Shown: positions 1 to 6,577 of the stretch, piece by piece
Layout of the letters: each line of letters begins with the position of its first letter
Numbering within the stretch: the first letter of the stretch is position 1
DNA from: Comamonas sp. lk
Lineage (GTDB): Bacteria; Pseudomonadota; Gammaproteobacteria; Burkholderiales; Burkholderiaceae_C
Reading direction: 5' to 3'
DNA: 19,966 nt
NCBI GenBank assembly: GCA_945898105.1
Contig: CAMDHL010000009.1
Span: forward strand, 1 to 19,966
The notes under the pieces: generated by a model
The model's input: only the letters and a program-made list of their open reading frames with translations
What the model was told of the DNA's origin: nothing
Database searches by the model: none
Made by a program: the position numbers and the translations under genes

Positions 1-40
1 TTCGGGCCTATAGCTCAGTTGGTTAGAGCAGAGGACTCAT

Positions 41-250
41 ATTTTTCAAATGTGCCTTACGCGTGGAAACTGTGTAAGGGATGGTGTCAAAGTCGGCGAA
101 CGCTAAGTGCAGCAATGCATAGGCCAACGCCGAGCCAAGCTTGGTGAGCAATCACTTTGAAGGTGTAGAGACTTGACGGCACCCGCCTAAGTGCAGCAAT
201 GCATAAGGTGAAGGCAAAGTCCAGGGAGTTGCGAAAGCAACACAAACCGG
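41..250 (+). ncRNA. Group I self-splicing intron, Azoarcus-like (IC3 type), no ORF
   Basis: All core helices can be drawn. P1 pairs exon CAT (38-40) with the internal guide GTG (52-54), giving the U40-G52 wobble at the 5' splice site. P2 is 55-62/72-79 with a GAAA loop. P3 is 83-88/178-183 and P4 is 93-98/128-133. P5 and P6 hairpins carry GCAA loops. P7 is 170-174/217-221. P8 also has a GCAA loop, and P9 is 228-232/237-241 with a GAAA loop. The last base is G250 (omega G). Long stretches match the Azoarcus tRNA-Ile intron as I remember it. P7 reads ACTT/AAGT where I recall ACUA/UAGU in Azoarcus, a compensatory change. At 210 nt it is near the minimum for the class and encodes no endonuclease. 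Confidence 0.93.
103..205 (+). repeat. 19-nt direct repeat within the intron (103-121 and 187-205)
   Basis: CTAAGTGCAGCAATGCATA occurs twice, exactly, 84 nt apart. Each copy folds into a TGCA-GCAA-TGCA hairpin forming the tips of intron helices P5 and P8. The CTAAG part corresponds to the 5' strand of a tetraloop-receptor motif. Confidence 0.85.
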
Positions 251-384
251 AATCCTTTGGTCCCAGGTTCAAGTCCTGGTGGGCCCACCAAATCGCTAGG
301 GGTAGTGCACAGCACACTTTTTGTGCCTTGCTCTACACCAGCAAATGCTTGCGCGCAAACCGCGCTTTCGCGGCCTCGCGATTC

Positions 385-681
385 TTAGACCACGCTTTGA
401 AGCTTCATGGCGACGCTCATATCGCCTTCGACTTTGATTTTGCCGCTCATGAAAGCGCTAACGCCATTAAGTTCGCCGTCGAGCAAGGCTTGCAGGTTCT
501 CAACAGTAATCCCGATGGTGCAATCAGTTTCTCGGTCCGAATTGGAAATGGTGTTAGGTACGACGCTACCGTCAATAACGATGATGCCATCGGCGCCGCA
601 ATCGAATTTCAGGCTGGCGCCTAAGCCGCTATCTTCGCCCATTTTTTGACGCATGGCTTCGGTAATGGATTGCAGACTCAT
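385..681 (-). CDS. SCP2 sterol-binding domain protein, 98 aa
   Basis: This is a stand-alone SCP2 (sterol carrier protein 2) domain. The family folds into a hydrophobic-pocket domain that binds lipids or acyl chains; the ligand in bacteria is generally unknown. The C-terminal half, DGELNGVSAFMSGKIKVEGD (about residues 68-87), is the family's most recognisable stretch, and 98 aa is a normal length for the single domain. There is no signal peptide or membrane segment, so it is probably cytoplasmic. The ATG is preceded by a good Shine-Dalgarno, AAGGA, seven bases upstream (689-693). It stands alone, opposite in strand to both flanking tRNA genes, so context says nothing about its role. I am confident of the family but not of the function. 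Confidence 0.88.
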   Translation of the reverse strand: MSLQSITEAMRQKMGEDSGLGASLKFDCGADGIIVIDGSVVPNTISNSDRETDCTIGITVENLQALLDGELNGVSAFMSGKIKVEGDMSVAMKLQSVV

Positions 682-813
682 GTTGGTTTCCTTCTGGTGG
701 AGTGGTCAAAATCGCATTCTAGTTTGGCAAATGGAAGCCTTTTTATTGCTTCGGGCGCAGCGCATAAGAGGTGGACCCCACCAGGTGCGCGATGGTGAGT
801 TGCGAGAGCGCTG

Positions 814-822
814 TGCTAGAAT
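814..822 (+). promoter_or_regulatory. Extended -10 promoter of tRNA-Arg
   Basis: TGCTAGAAT fits the extended -10 pattern TGnTATAAT, and its end lies 10 bases before the mature tRNA 5' end. No convincing -35 box is visible, as is common with extended -10 promoters. Confidence 0.5.
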
Positions 823-832
823 TCTAAGCTTT

Positions 833-909
833 GCGGCTGTAGCTCAGTTGGATAGAGTACTTGGCTACGAACCAAGGGGTCGTGGGTTCAATTCCTGCCA
901 GCCGCACCA
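833..909 (+). tRNA. tRNA-Arg (ACG)
   Basis: A complete 77-nt cloverleaf with encoded CCA. The acceptor is GCGGCTG/CAGCCGC and the anticodon stem is CTTGG/CCAAG around the loop CTACGAA, giving anticodon ACG. A34 is normally deaminated to inosine, so this tRNA reads CGU, CGC and CGA. It has its own promoter and terminator. Confidence 0.96.
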
Positions 910-915
910 TATTGA

Positions 916-951
916 AAGCCCCGAAACATTGCTGTTTCGGGGCTTTTTCTT
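916..951 (+). terminator. Rho-independent terminator of tRNA-Arg
   Basis: A 13-bp perfect stem, AAGCCCCGAAACA (916-928) with TGTTTCGGGGCTT (933-945), has a TTGC loop and runs into a T tract (944-948). It begins six bases after the tRNA. Confidence 0.93.
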
Positions 952-1209
952 TTCTGAGTTTGCCGCTTTTGGTGTTTAGTCTGCCTGCTGGCCTATCGCT
1001 TTCCGGTTTGCGCCTTGCATCAGGTTTATCTATCAACGGGGGTGTGTTCAGATTAACGGGGTTGTCGTTTGTCGGTAAGGGCTTTAAGCCTAGCAGGTCG
1101 CAAATGAGACAAAATGTGCGCTGGTTTATCACACGATTGGATTGCCCGTGTTGGAGATTTTTGTCACCGGCCAACGCCTTGGAATGGCCGCCCATTGGCG
1201 GCCGCAGTC
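952..1209 (+). promoter_or_regulatory. Leader region of the glxA-like regulator, with an inverted repeat at its start codon
   Basis: About 260 bases without a convincing gene. The one clear structure is the inverted repeat GGCCGCC (1186-1192) / GGCGGCC (1197-1203) with a CATT spacer. It ends six bases before the chosen ATG and occupies the place where a Shine-Dalgarno should be. It could be an operator or an RNA hairpin limiting translation. An ORF frame continues upstream to 1114, but that stretch shows no conserved sequence. Confidence 0.4.
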
Positions 1210-2232
1210 ATGAACCGCCAAGTCAGCTTCTCGCTTGCTGCCGCACGGCCTTACCGCTTTGTATTTTTAACCCTTCCGAATTACTCACTGATTGCCCTGT
1301 CCAGTGCGGTCGAGGCATTGCGCATGGCCAATCGGGTGGTCGGTCAGGAGGTGTACCAATGGACTTTGGCCAGTATCGGGGGCCATCCCGTACCGGCCAG
1401 CAACGGCCTGGCGCTAGCCCCCACGGTGGCACTGGCCGATATCGGCACGGCTCATATCGTTTTTGTATGTGGCGGCGTAGAGATTGAGGCTGCCTGCACC
1501 TCCGACGTCACGTCGGGTTTGCGACGACTGGCGCAGCGCCAGATTGCGCTCGGTGCGCTGTGCACCGGTGGCTTTGTGTTGGCCAAAGCGGGTTTGCTCG
1601 ATGGCTACAAGGCCGTGGTGCACTGGGAAAATATGACCGCCCTGGAGGAGCGCTTTCCCAAAGTTATATTTTCGCGGCAGCTATTTGCCATCGATCGCGA
1701 CCGCTACACCTGCACCGGCGGCATTGCGCCCTTGGATTTGATGCTCAATATCATTCAGACGCATTTGGGTAGAGAGATCGCGCCCATGATTTCGGATCAG
1801 TTCATCCTGGACCGTATCCGCAACGATCAGGACCGTCAGCATGTGCCGTTGATGGCCCGGGTTGGCTTGTTTCATGAAAACCTGATTGAGGCGGCCGCCT
1901 TGATGGAGGCCAATCTGGAGGAGCCTCTGTCCTTGGACGAAATTGCTTCGTTAGTGGGCGTATCGCGCCGCCAAATCGAGCGCCTGTTTAAGCGCTACGT
2001 GGGCGAAGTGCCCACCAAATACTACCTAGACATGCGGCTGCGTCGGGCGCGCAGTCTTCTTTTGCAAACCTCCATGTCTGTGATGGAGATCGCCCTGGCC
2101 TGCGGTTTTCAGTCGCCGCCGCATTTTTCCAAGTGCTATCGCGACTTGTTCGGCCACACGCCCAGTGCTGAGCGACGCAATAGCCGTTTGGCCTTGCTAT
2201 CCCCGGATAAGGCACCCGTCCTACCGCGCTGA
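1210..2232 (+). CDS. GlxA/GbdR-type AraC-family transcriptional regulator, 340 aa
   Basis: An N-terminal DJ-1/PfpI-like (class I glutamine amidotransferase fold) domain occupies about residues 10-185, with the nucleophile-elbow sequence GALCTGG (Cys118). A C-terminal AraC double helix-turn-helix follows (about 237-321), including LSLDEIASLVGVSRRQIERL and MSVMEIALACGFQSPPHFSK. This architecture is that of GlxA-family regulators such as Pseudomonas GbdR, which senses glycine betaine and dimethylglycine and activates choline-betaine catabolism. I chose the ATG at 1210 because the preceding frame (from 1114) is not family-like; no clear Shine-Dalgarno is visible. It is immediately upstream of the corrinoid/methyl-transfer operon on the same strand and is the obvious candidate activator. 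A betaine-type effector is inference from family and from the choline dehydrogenase downstream. Confidence 0.9.
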   Translation: MNRQVSFSLAAARPYRFVFLTLPNYSLIALSSAVEALRMANRVVGQEVYQWTLASIGGHPVPASNGLALAPTVALADIGTAHIVFVCGGVEIEAACTSDVTSGLRRLAQRQIALGALCTGGFVLAKAGLLDGYKAVVHWENMTALEERFPKVIFSRQLFAIDRDRYTCTGGIAPLDLMLNIIQTHLGREIAPMISDQFILDRIRNDQDRQHVPLMARVGLFHENLIEAAALMEANLEEPLSLDEIASLVGVSRRQIERLFKRYVGEVPTKYYLDMRLRRARSLLLQTSMSVMEIALACGFQSPPHFSKCYRDLFGHTPSAERRNSRLALLSPDKAPVLPR

Positions 2233-2245
2233 GGCGGTGCAGGGC

Positions 2246-2375
2246 TGCAATTGCTTGCATTGCACAGGCATTGTCACCGTGTCGTATAGCGACAATCGCG
2301 GGTCGCTAAACTATCAGGCTTTGCGCATTGCGGCCCGTACATTCTGTCCGCAAGTGCTTGTCATGCCCCGGGCAT
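2246..2375 (+). promoter_or_regulatory. Inverted-repeat cluster upstream of the corrinoid-protein operon
   Basis: The 173-base gap after the regulator carries several inverted repeats: TGCAAT/ATTGCA (2246-2251, 2259-2264), ATTGTC/GACAAT (2270-2275, 2291-2296) with TGTCG/CGACA nested inside it (2280-2284, 2290-2294), and ATGCCC/GGGCAT (2363-2368, 2370-2375). The nested TGTCG pair is the best candidate binding site for the upstream AraC-type regulator. I could not place a convincing -35/-10 pair. Confidence 0.45.
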
Positions 2376-2405
2376 ACCCGGTACATCAACCGAAGGAGTC
2401 TTTCT

Positions 2406-3107
2406 GTGGCTGAAGAATTTGACGATCTGGATTTGAATTCGCTTAACGACGAGGAGTTGACCGAACAAGTCCATGATGACCTCTACAACGGATTGCGTGA
2501 AGAGGTGATTGAAGCCACCAATATTTTGCTTGGCCGGGGCTGGTCGGCCAGCCGGGTGCTGGACGATGCCTTGGTAGAGGGCATGCGTATCGTCGGCGTG
2601 GATTTCCGCGACGGTATTTTGTTTGTACCCGAGGTGCTGCTGGCAGCCAACGCTATGAAGGGCGGCATGGAAATTTTGCGCCCCCTGCTGGCTGAAACCG
2701 GCGTCGAGCCGATTGGCAAGATGGTGATCGGCACCGTCAAGGGCGACATCCACGACATCGGCAAAAACCTGGTCGGCATGATGATGGAAGGCGCAGGCTT
2801 CGAAGTCATTGACCTGGGCATTAACAACGCTGTAGAAAAATACATTGCTGCTCTGGAAGAGCACAAGCCCGATATTTTGGGTATGTCTGCCTTGCTCACG
2901 ACCACCATGCCTTACATGAAGGTAGTCATCGACACGCTCAAGGAAAAAGGCCTGCGCGATGACTACATCGTTTTGGTCGGCGGCGCTCCCTTGAACGAAG
3001 AATTTGGAAAAGCAGTGGGGGCTGACGCTTATTGCCGCGATGCCGGTGTGGCTGTAGAGACTGCCAAGACGTTGATTGCTGCCCGTCGAGCTGCGGCCCG
3101 CGCCTGA
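2406..3107 (+). CDS. Corrinoid (B12-binding) methyltransferase protein, MtbC/MetH-B12-module-like, 233 aa
   Basis: This is a cobalamin-carrying methyl shuttle. Residues about 15-100 form the helical cap domain, and about 103-230 the Rossmann-like B12 domain. The base-off/His-on signature D-x-H-x-x-G is present as DIHDIG (114-119), with His116 the lower cobalt ligand, followed by SALLTTT and the VGGAP loop that cradle the corrin tail. Length and layout match MtbC/MttC/MtgC proteins and the B12 module of MetH. The start is GTG at 2406, seven bases after AAGGAG (2393-2398); the open frame upstream to 2328 is untranslated leader. It heads a tight run of C1 genes. Its methyl partners are probably the pterin-binding protein at 5654 and the homocysteine methyltransferase at 10546; that pairing is inferred. 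Confidence 0.93.
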   Translation: MAEEFDDLDLNSLNDEELTEQVHDDLYNGLREEVIEATNILLGRGWSASRVLDDALVEGMRIVGVDFRDGILFVPEVLLAANAMKGGMEILRPLLAETGVEPIGKMVIGTVKGDIHDIGKNLVGMMMEGAGFEVIDLGINNAVEKYIAALEEHKPDILGMSALLTTTMPYMKVVIDTLKEKGLRDDYIVLVGGAPLNEEFGKAVGADAYCRDAGVAVETAKTLIAARRAAARA

Positions 3108-3120
3108 TTTCGGAGTCGGC

Positions 3121-3738
3121 ATGGCCGCCGCTGCAAACACTTTGGTGATTGCCTGCGGGGCACTGGCCCGCGAGATCATCGCGCTGCGGCAAGCCAACGC
3201 TTGGACGCACATGGATGTGACTTGCTTGCCTGCAGAATTGCACAACCGGCCGGAAAAAATCCCCGGTCTGGTGCGCGAGAAAATCCATATCTTCAGGGCG
3301 CGGTATCCGCATATTTTTGTGGCCTATGCCGATTGCGGTACCGGTGGTTTGCTCGATACGGTGTTGCAAGAGGAAGGTGTGGAGCGTTTACCTGGCGCGC
3401 ATTGTTATGAGTTTTATGCCGGCTCTGCGGCCTTTACGCAGATGGCCGATGCCGAGTTGGGAACCTTTTATTTAACGGATTTTTTGTTGCGGCATTTTGA
3501 GCGACTGATCATGCACGGTTTAGGTATCGATAAGCATCCGCAGTTGTTGCCTGTGTACTTTGGCAACTACACCACTTTGATGTATCTATGTCAGAAAGAA
3601 AGCCCCGAGGGCATCGCCCAAGGGCAGGCCGCGGCGCAGAGATTGGGCTTGGCATTTGCGTACCGAGTAACCGGCTACGGTGAGATGGAAACTGAATTGA
3701 GAACAGCAAGCGAGAAAGTCATCCAATGGCAAAACTGA
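3121..3738 (+). CDS. DUF1638 family protein, 205 aa
   Basis: I recognise the DUF1638 family by its early ACGALAREI segment, the CLPAELHNRPEKI motif (Cys35), DCGTGG (Cys72) and HCYEFYAG (about 94-101). The conserved Cys/His residues could bind a metal or take part in redox chemistry, but no biochemical activity is established to my knowledge. Members recur beside corrinoid proteins and MtbC/MttB-type systems, which is the setting here. The ATG at 3121 has GGAG five bases upstream, so I prefer it to the in-frame start at 3076 inside the previous gene. The stop lies 13 bases inside the next gene, suggesting translational coupling. An accessory role in corrinoid methyl transfer is inferred from position only. 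Confidence 0.82.
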   Translation: MAAAANTLVIACGALAREIIALRQANAWTHMDVTCLPAELHNRPEKIPGLVREKIHIFRARYPHIFVAYADCGTGGLLDTVLQEEGVERLPGAHCYEFYAGSAAFTQMADAELGTFYLTDFLLRHFERLIMHGLGIDKHPQLLPVYFGNYTTLMYLCQKESPEGIAQGQAAAQRLGLAFAYRVTGYGEMETELRTASEKVIQWQN

Positions 3739-4091
3739 TTGTGATTTCATGGCGTGACCTGCCTGCGCAGGTCGTGGTCAAACGTGGGCGTGAGACTGGA
3801 AAAGTGCAACTCTCGCACCGTTTTCAGGAGGCGGTCGACCGCGCGGCGATGCGCGCTGGCAAGTCCAGTGCCGGCGATTACCTGGCCGACTGGAAGCGCA
3901 GCGATCCGCGTGAGTGCGGCGACGACATCCAAGAGCAAGCCAACGCCGAGGCGGCCCGCATCGAGGCGCGCTATTCGGACGAGGATTTGCTGCGCATCAT
4001 CCGCGCCCACGGCGTCGACGACACTTTGCCAACCCCCACGGTGATTTCCGCCGAGGAGGCCTCAGTGCCGCTGCCCGAGGGAGAGCACTGA
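3726..4091 (+). CDS. Small 'virulence factor' family protein, 121 aa, function unknown
   Basis: It resembles the small family catalogued as Virulence_fact. The N terminus, KLIVISWRDLPAQVVVKRGR, is typical, and an acidic helical stretch follows around residues 85-92. The family name is historical; nothing in the sequence suggests a virulence role, as there is no secretion signal, membrane segment or toxin motif. The start lies 13 bases inside the upstream gene and the stop codon shares one base with the next start (TGATG at 4089-4093). It should therefore be co-translated with the DUF1638 and MTHFR-C genes. The conserved linkage to C1-folate and corrinoid genes suggests a subunit or chaperone of that machinery; this is inference. 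Confidence 0.75.
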   Translation: MAKLIVISWRDLPAQVVVKRGRETGKVQLSHRFQEAVDRAAMRAGKSSAGDYLADWKRSDPRECGDDIQEQANAEAARIEARYSDEDLLRIIRAHGVDDTLPTPTVISAEEASVPLPEGEH

Positions 4092-4564
4092 TGTACGCAA
4101 TGCGTCGCTGGTCGGTGCGCCATGCGCGAAGCCTGGAGGTTTTTTACCAAGGTTTTGAGCGGGTGATGGTGGGATTGCACCCGCTGTGGAAAGCTATTGG
4201 CTACCAGCGTTTGGAAAAACCGGTGGCCTTGGTGGAAAAAGCGGTCAAAGGTTTTTTGTTTGATTGCCAGATGTGCGGCCAGTGCGCCTTGTCGAGCACC
4301 GGGATGTCTTGCTCCATGAATTGCCCCAAAACCATACGCAATGGCCCCTGCGGCGGCGTCCGTGCCAATGGGAATTGCGAAGTCAAGCCGGAGATGCGTT
4401 GCGTGTGGGTCGAGGCCTTTGACGGCAGCCAGCGTATGCAAGCAGGCCGCGAGGCGATCAAAGTAGTGCAGTTCGCTGTCGATGGGCGCCTTAAAGGTAG
4501 CTCATCTTGGCTGCGCGTCGCGCGTGAAAAATCTGAGCCACTCAAGCAGGAGGCCAAAGTATGA
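4091..4564 (+). CDS. Cys-rich methylenetetrahydrofolate reductase C-terminal (MTHFR_C) type protein, 157 aa
   Basis: The core is a dense cysteine cluster: Cys59, 62, 65, 74, 78, 87, 96 and 104, within FDCQMCGQCAL, SCSMNCPKTIRNGPCGG and GNCEV. This matches the MTHFR C-terminal domain, found as a small protein or domain beside MetF-type reductases in organisms with alternative MTHFR complexes. There it is thought to bind Fe-S clusters or zinc and pass electrons to or from the reductase. The ATG at 4091 overlaps the preceding stop, and its own stop overlaps metF by the four bases ATGA (4561-4564). The 4-nt overlap and equal stoichiometry suggest a complex with MetF. The cofactor cannot be told from sequence. 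Confidence 0.85.
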   Translation: MYAMRRWSVRHARSLEVFYQGFERVMVGLHPLWKAIGYQRLEKPVALVEKAVKGFLFDCQMCGQCALSSTGMSCSMNCPKTIRNGPCGGVRANGNCEVKPEMRCVWVEAFDGSQRMQAGREAIKVVQFAVDGRLKGSSSWLRVAREKSEPLKQEAKV

Positions 4565-5601
4565 GGTTTGATGACGAACCGGTGCCCGGTTATCCCTTGC
4601 CCATATTGCCCGGCCATACCTCGCCCGGACGCTTGGAGCGTGTGTTACGCGGTGGCGGCTTTGCGATTACCGCCGAACTAGAGCCGCCCGATTCCGCTGA
4701 CCCCAGCGAGGTCTATCGCCGCGCTAAAGTGTTCGATGGCTACGTAGATGCCATCAACGCTACCGACGGCAGCGGCGCCAATTGCCATATGTCCAGCCTG
4801 GCGGTCTGTGCGCTACTCACACGAGTGGGTTATGCGCCGGTGATGCAGATTTCCTGCCGCGACAAAAACCGTATTGCGATCCAGGGTGACATCCTGGGCG
4901 GCGCAGCTATGGGCGTTTGCAATATGCTGTGTTTGAGCGGTGACGGCGTGCAAAGCGGTGACCATCCGCAGGCCAAGCCGGTGTTTGACCTGGACTGCAT
5001 GTCATTGCTGGAAATTGGCCGCGATATGCGCGATGCCCACCGCTTTCAAAGCGGGCGCAAAGTGACCTTTGCGCCGCGCGTATTTTTCGGCGCCGCCGCC
5101 AATCCTTTTGGTCAACCATTTGATTGGCGCGCCCAGCGCCTCGCCAAAAAAGTGGCGGCTGGTGCGCAATTCATCCAGACCCAATATTGCTATGACGTGC
5201 CCCGCCTACGTACCTATATGAAAGAAGTGGAAGACTTGGGGCTTTTGGACAAAGTTTTCATTTTGGTGGGTGTGGGCCCTATGCGGTCGGCCAAAGTAGC
5301 TGAGTGGATGCGCAGCAATGTGCCAGGCGTGCATATCCCGGATAGCGTCATCAAGCGCATGGCTGGCGCGGAAAAGCCGGCTGCCGAAGGTCGCAAAATT
5401 TGTACCGAAATCGTGCAAGAGGTCAAAGAGATAAAAGGCGTGGCTGGGGTTCACATCATGGCTTATCGTCAGGAAGACTCGGTGCCCGAAATTGTGACCA
5501 ATTCCGGCGTATTGCAAGGCCGCGTGCCTTGGTACCCGGGGCGTGACGGCGATGGGCCTGAAGTGGGGCATATCCCGCCCCCGGTACTTGCTGCTGCTTG
5601 A
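4561..5601 (+). CDS. Methylenetetrahydrofolate reductase family protein (MetF-like), 346 aa
   Basis: A TIM-barrel flavoprotein family member interconverting 5,10-methylene-THF and 5-methyl-THF. ITAELEPPDS aligns with the MetF beta-1 motif, with Glu39 at the position of the E. coli catalytic glutamate (Glu28). Other family features are INATDGSGANCHMS, MQISCRDKNRIAIQGDILGG, LCLSGDGV, the AGAQFIQTQ strand and the ILVGVGPM segment. At 346 aa it is longer than E. coli MetF (about 296) and of the divergent type that pairs with MTHFR_C proteins. It is translationally coupled to that gene by ATGA. Reductive direction would supply methyl-THF for methionine; oxidative direction would burn methyl groups. 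Sequence alone does not decide. Confidence 0.9.
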   Translation: MRFDDEPVPGYPLPILPGHTSPGRLERVLRGGGFAITAELEPPDSADPSEVYRRAKVFDGYVDAINATDGSGANCHMSSLAVCALLTRVGYAPVMQISCRDKNRIAIQGDILGGAAMGVCNMLCLSGDGVQSGDHPQAKPVFDLDCMSLLEIGRDMRDAHRFQSGRKVTFAPRVFFGAAANPFGQPFDWRAQRLAKKVAAGAQFIQTQYCYDVPRLRTYMKEVEDLGLLDKVFILVGVGPMRSAKVAEWMRSNVPGVHIPDSVIKRMAGAEKPAAEGRKICTEIVQEVKEIKGVAGVHIMAYRQEDSVPEIVTNSGVLQGRVPWYPGRDGDGPEVGHIPPPVLAAA

Positions 5602-5653
5602 GCATCACAATTCTTTCTAAAGTGTTTTCAGTTTCCAATTCAAAGGATATAGC

Positions 5654-6571
5654 GTGACCGATACCATCATCAGCTCAGCGACTAGAGAGGTCGTGATTGG
5701 CTTTGACCGCCCCTTCGTCATCATTGGCGAACGTATCAACCCCACAGGCCGCAAAATCATGGCCGCCGAAATGATGGCTGGCGACTACAGCCGCGTAATT
5801 GCCGACGCGCTGGCGCAGGTCGAGGCTGGTGCGCATATGTTGGACGTCAATGCCGGCATTCCGCTGGCCGATGAGCCTGGCATGCTGGCAAAAGCCATTC
5901 AGTTAGTGCAAGGCGTAACCGACGTTCCCATTTCCATTGACTCGTCCATCGTCGCTGCCCTGGAGGCGGGTTTGGCGGTGTACAAAGGTAAGGCGCTGGT
6001 CAACTCGGTAACCGGTGAGGAAGACCGCTTGGAAACTGTGTTGCCGCTGGTTAAAAAATACGGCGCTGCGGTGGTGGCTATTTCTAACGACGAAACCGGC
6101 ATCTCGCAAGACCCAGATGTGCGCTTTGCCGTAGCCAAGAAAATTGTCGAACGCGCTGCGGATTACGGCATCCCTGCATGCGACGTGGTGGTGGATCCGC
6201 TGGTCATGCCCATTGGGGCGATCAACCAGGCTGGCGTGCAAGTCATGCGCCTGGTGCATCGCCTGCGTACCGAGCTCAAAGTGAACACCACTTGCGGCGC
6301 ATCGAACGTTAGTTTCGGCCTGCCCGAGCGCAATGGCATTAACGCTGGTTTCCTGACCATGGCCATGGCCTCGGGCATGACCTCGGCGATTACCAACCCG
6401 CTGCACGCCGAAGTGGTGCGCGCCATCATGGCCGCTGATGTGATGATGGGCCATGACCCCGATTGCTTCCGTTGGATACGTAAGTTCCGCGAAGTGCCGG
6501 TGATGGGTGCCGATGGCGAAATGGGCCGGGGCCGCCGCGAGACCGGCAACCGTCGCCGCCGCGAGGGTTAA
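5654..6571 (+). CDS. Methyltetrahydrofolate:corrinoid methyltransferase (pterin-binding MeTr), 305 aa
   Basis: A pterin-binding TIM barrel that transfers methyl between methyl-THF and cob(I)alamin on a corrinoid protein. Signature pieces: GERINPTG (25-32), DVNAG (64-68), IDSS with Asp96, VNSVTGE (116-122, Asn117), DP at 181-182 and NTTCGASNVSFGLP (211-224). These match AcsE/MtgA-type MeTr and the folate module of MetH. The GTG start follows AAAGGATA and a 52-base gap after metF. The last 14 residues are a basic tail (RGRRETGNRRRREG), absent from compact MeTr enzymes as I know them. The likely partner is the corrinoid protein at 2406; only 6 bases separate this gene from the reactivase gene. 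Confidence 0.93.
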   Translation: MTDTIISSATREVVIGFDRPFVIIGERINPTGRKIMAAEMMAGDYSRVIADALAQVEAGAHMLDVNAGIPLADEPGMLAKAIQLVQGVTDVPISIDSSIVAALEAGLAVYKGKALVNSVTGEEDRLETVLPLVKKYGAAVVAISNDETGISQDPDVRFAVAKKIVERAADYGIPACDVVVDPLVMPIGAINQAGVQVMRLVHRLRTELKVNTTCGASNVSFGLPERNGINAGFLTMAMASGMTSAITNPLHAEVVRAIMAADVMMGHDPDCFRWIRKFREVPVMGADGEMGRGRRETGNRRRREG

Positions 6572-6577
6572 GCACCT

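Larger units (their letters stand above)
4..290 (+). tRNA. ileX-like: tRNA-Ile2 (CAU anticodon, lysidine type), interrupted by a group I intron
   Basis: Exon 1 is 4-40 and exon 2 is 251-290; joined they give a 77-nt tRNA with encoded CCA. The acceptor stem is GGGCCTA (4-10) with TGGGCCC (280-286), the T arm is CCAGG/CCTGG, and the anticodon stem GAGGA/TCCTT encloses the loop CTCATAA. Anticodon CAT is at 38-40 and the intron lies directly after it. CAT could mean elongator Met, initiator Met or Ile2. The acceptor and anticodon arms and the intron position resemble tRNA-Ile2, whose C34 is modified to lysidine by TilS to read AUA. The first acceptor pair is G-C, which argues against an initiator. 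Isotype assignment is inference; the cloverleaf and the split are read directly. Confidence 0.93.

Noticed and set aside
41..250. Homing endonuclease or protein encoded in the intron
   Set aside because: The intron is 210 nt and wholly used by ribozyme helices; the short frames crossing it have no endonuclease motif.
199..624. 141-aa plus-strand open frame crossing the tRNA 3' half and the SCP2 gene
   Set aside because: It overlaps the intron, the tRNA exon and an SCP2 gene with clear family sequence on the other strand; the translation resembles nothing.
2233..2405. Cobalamin riboswitch upstream of the corrinoid operon
   Set aside because: The gap is short and I see no B12-box (GCCACTG-type) sequence; only DNA-type inverted repeats are visible.
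2361..3245. 294-aa minus-strand open frame opposite the corrinoid protein
   Set aside because: A shadow of the GC-rich corrinoid-protein and DUF1638 genes, whose motifs are unmistakable; His-rich translation typical of antisense frames.
3726..4091. Pathogenicity determinant, from the family name 'virulence factor'
   Set aside because: No secretion signal, toxin motif or pathogenicity context; it is embedded in folate/corrinoid genes.
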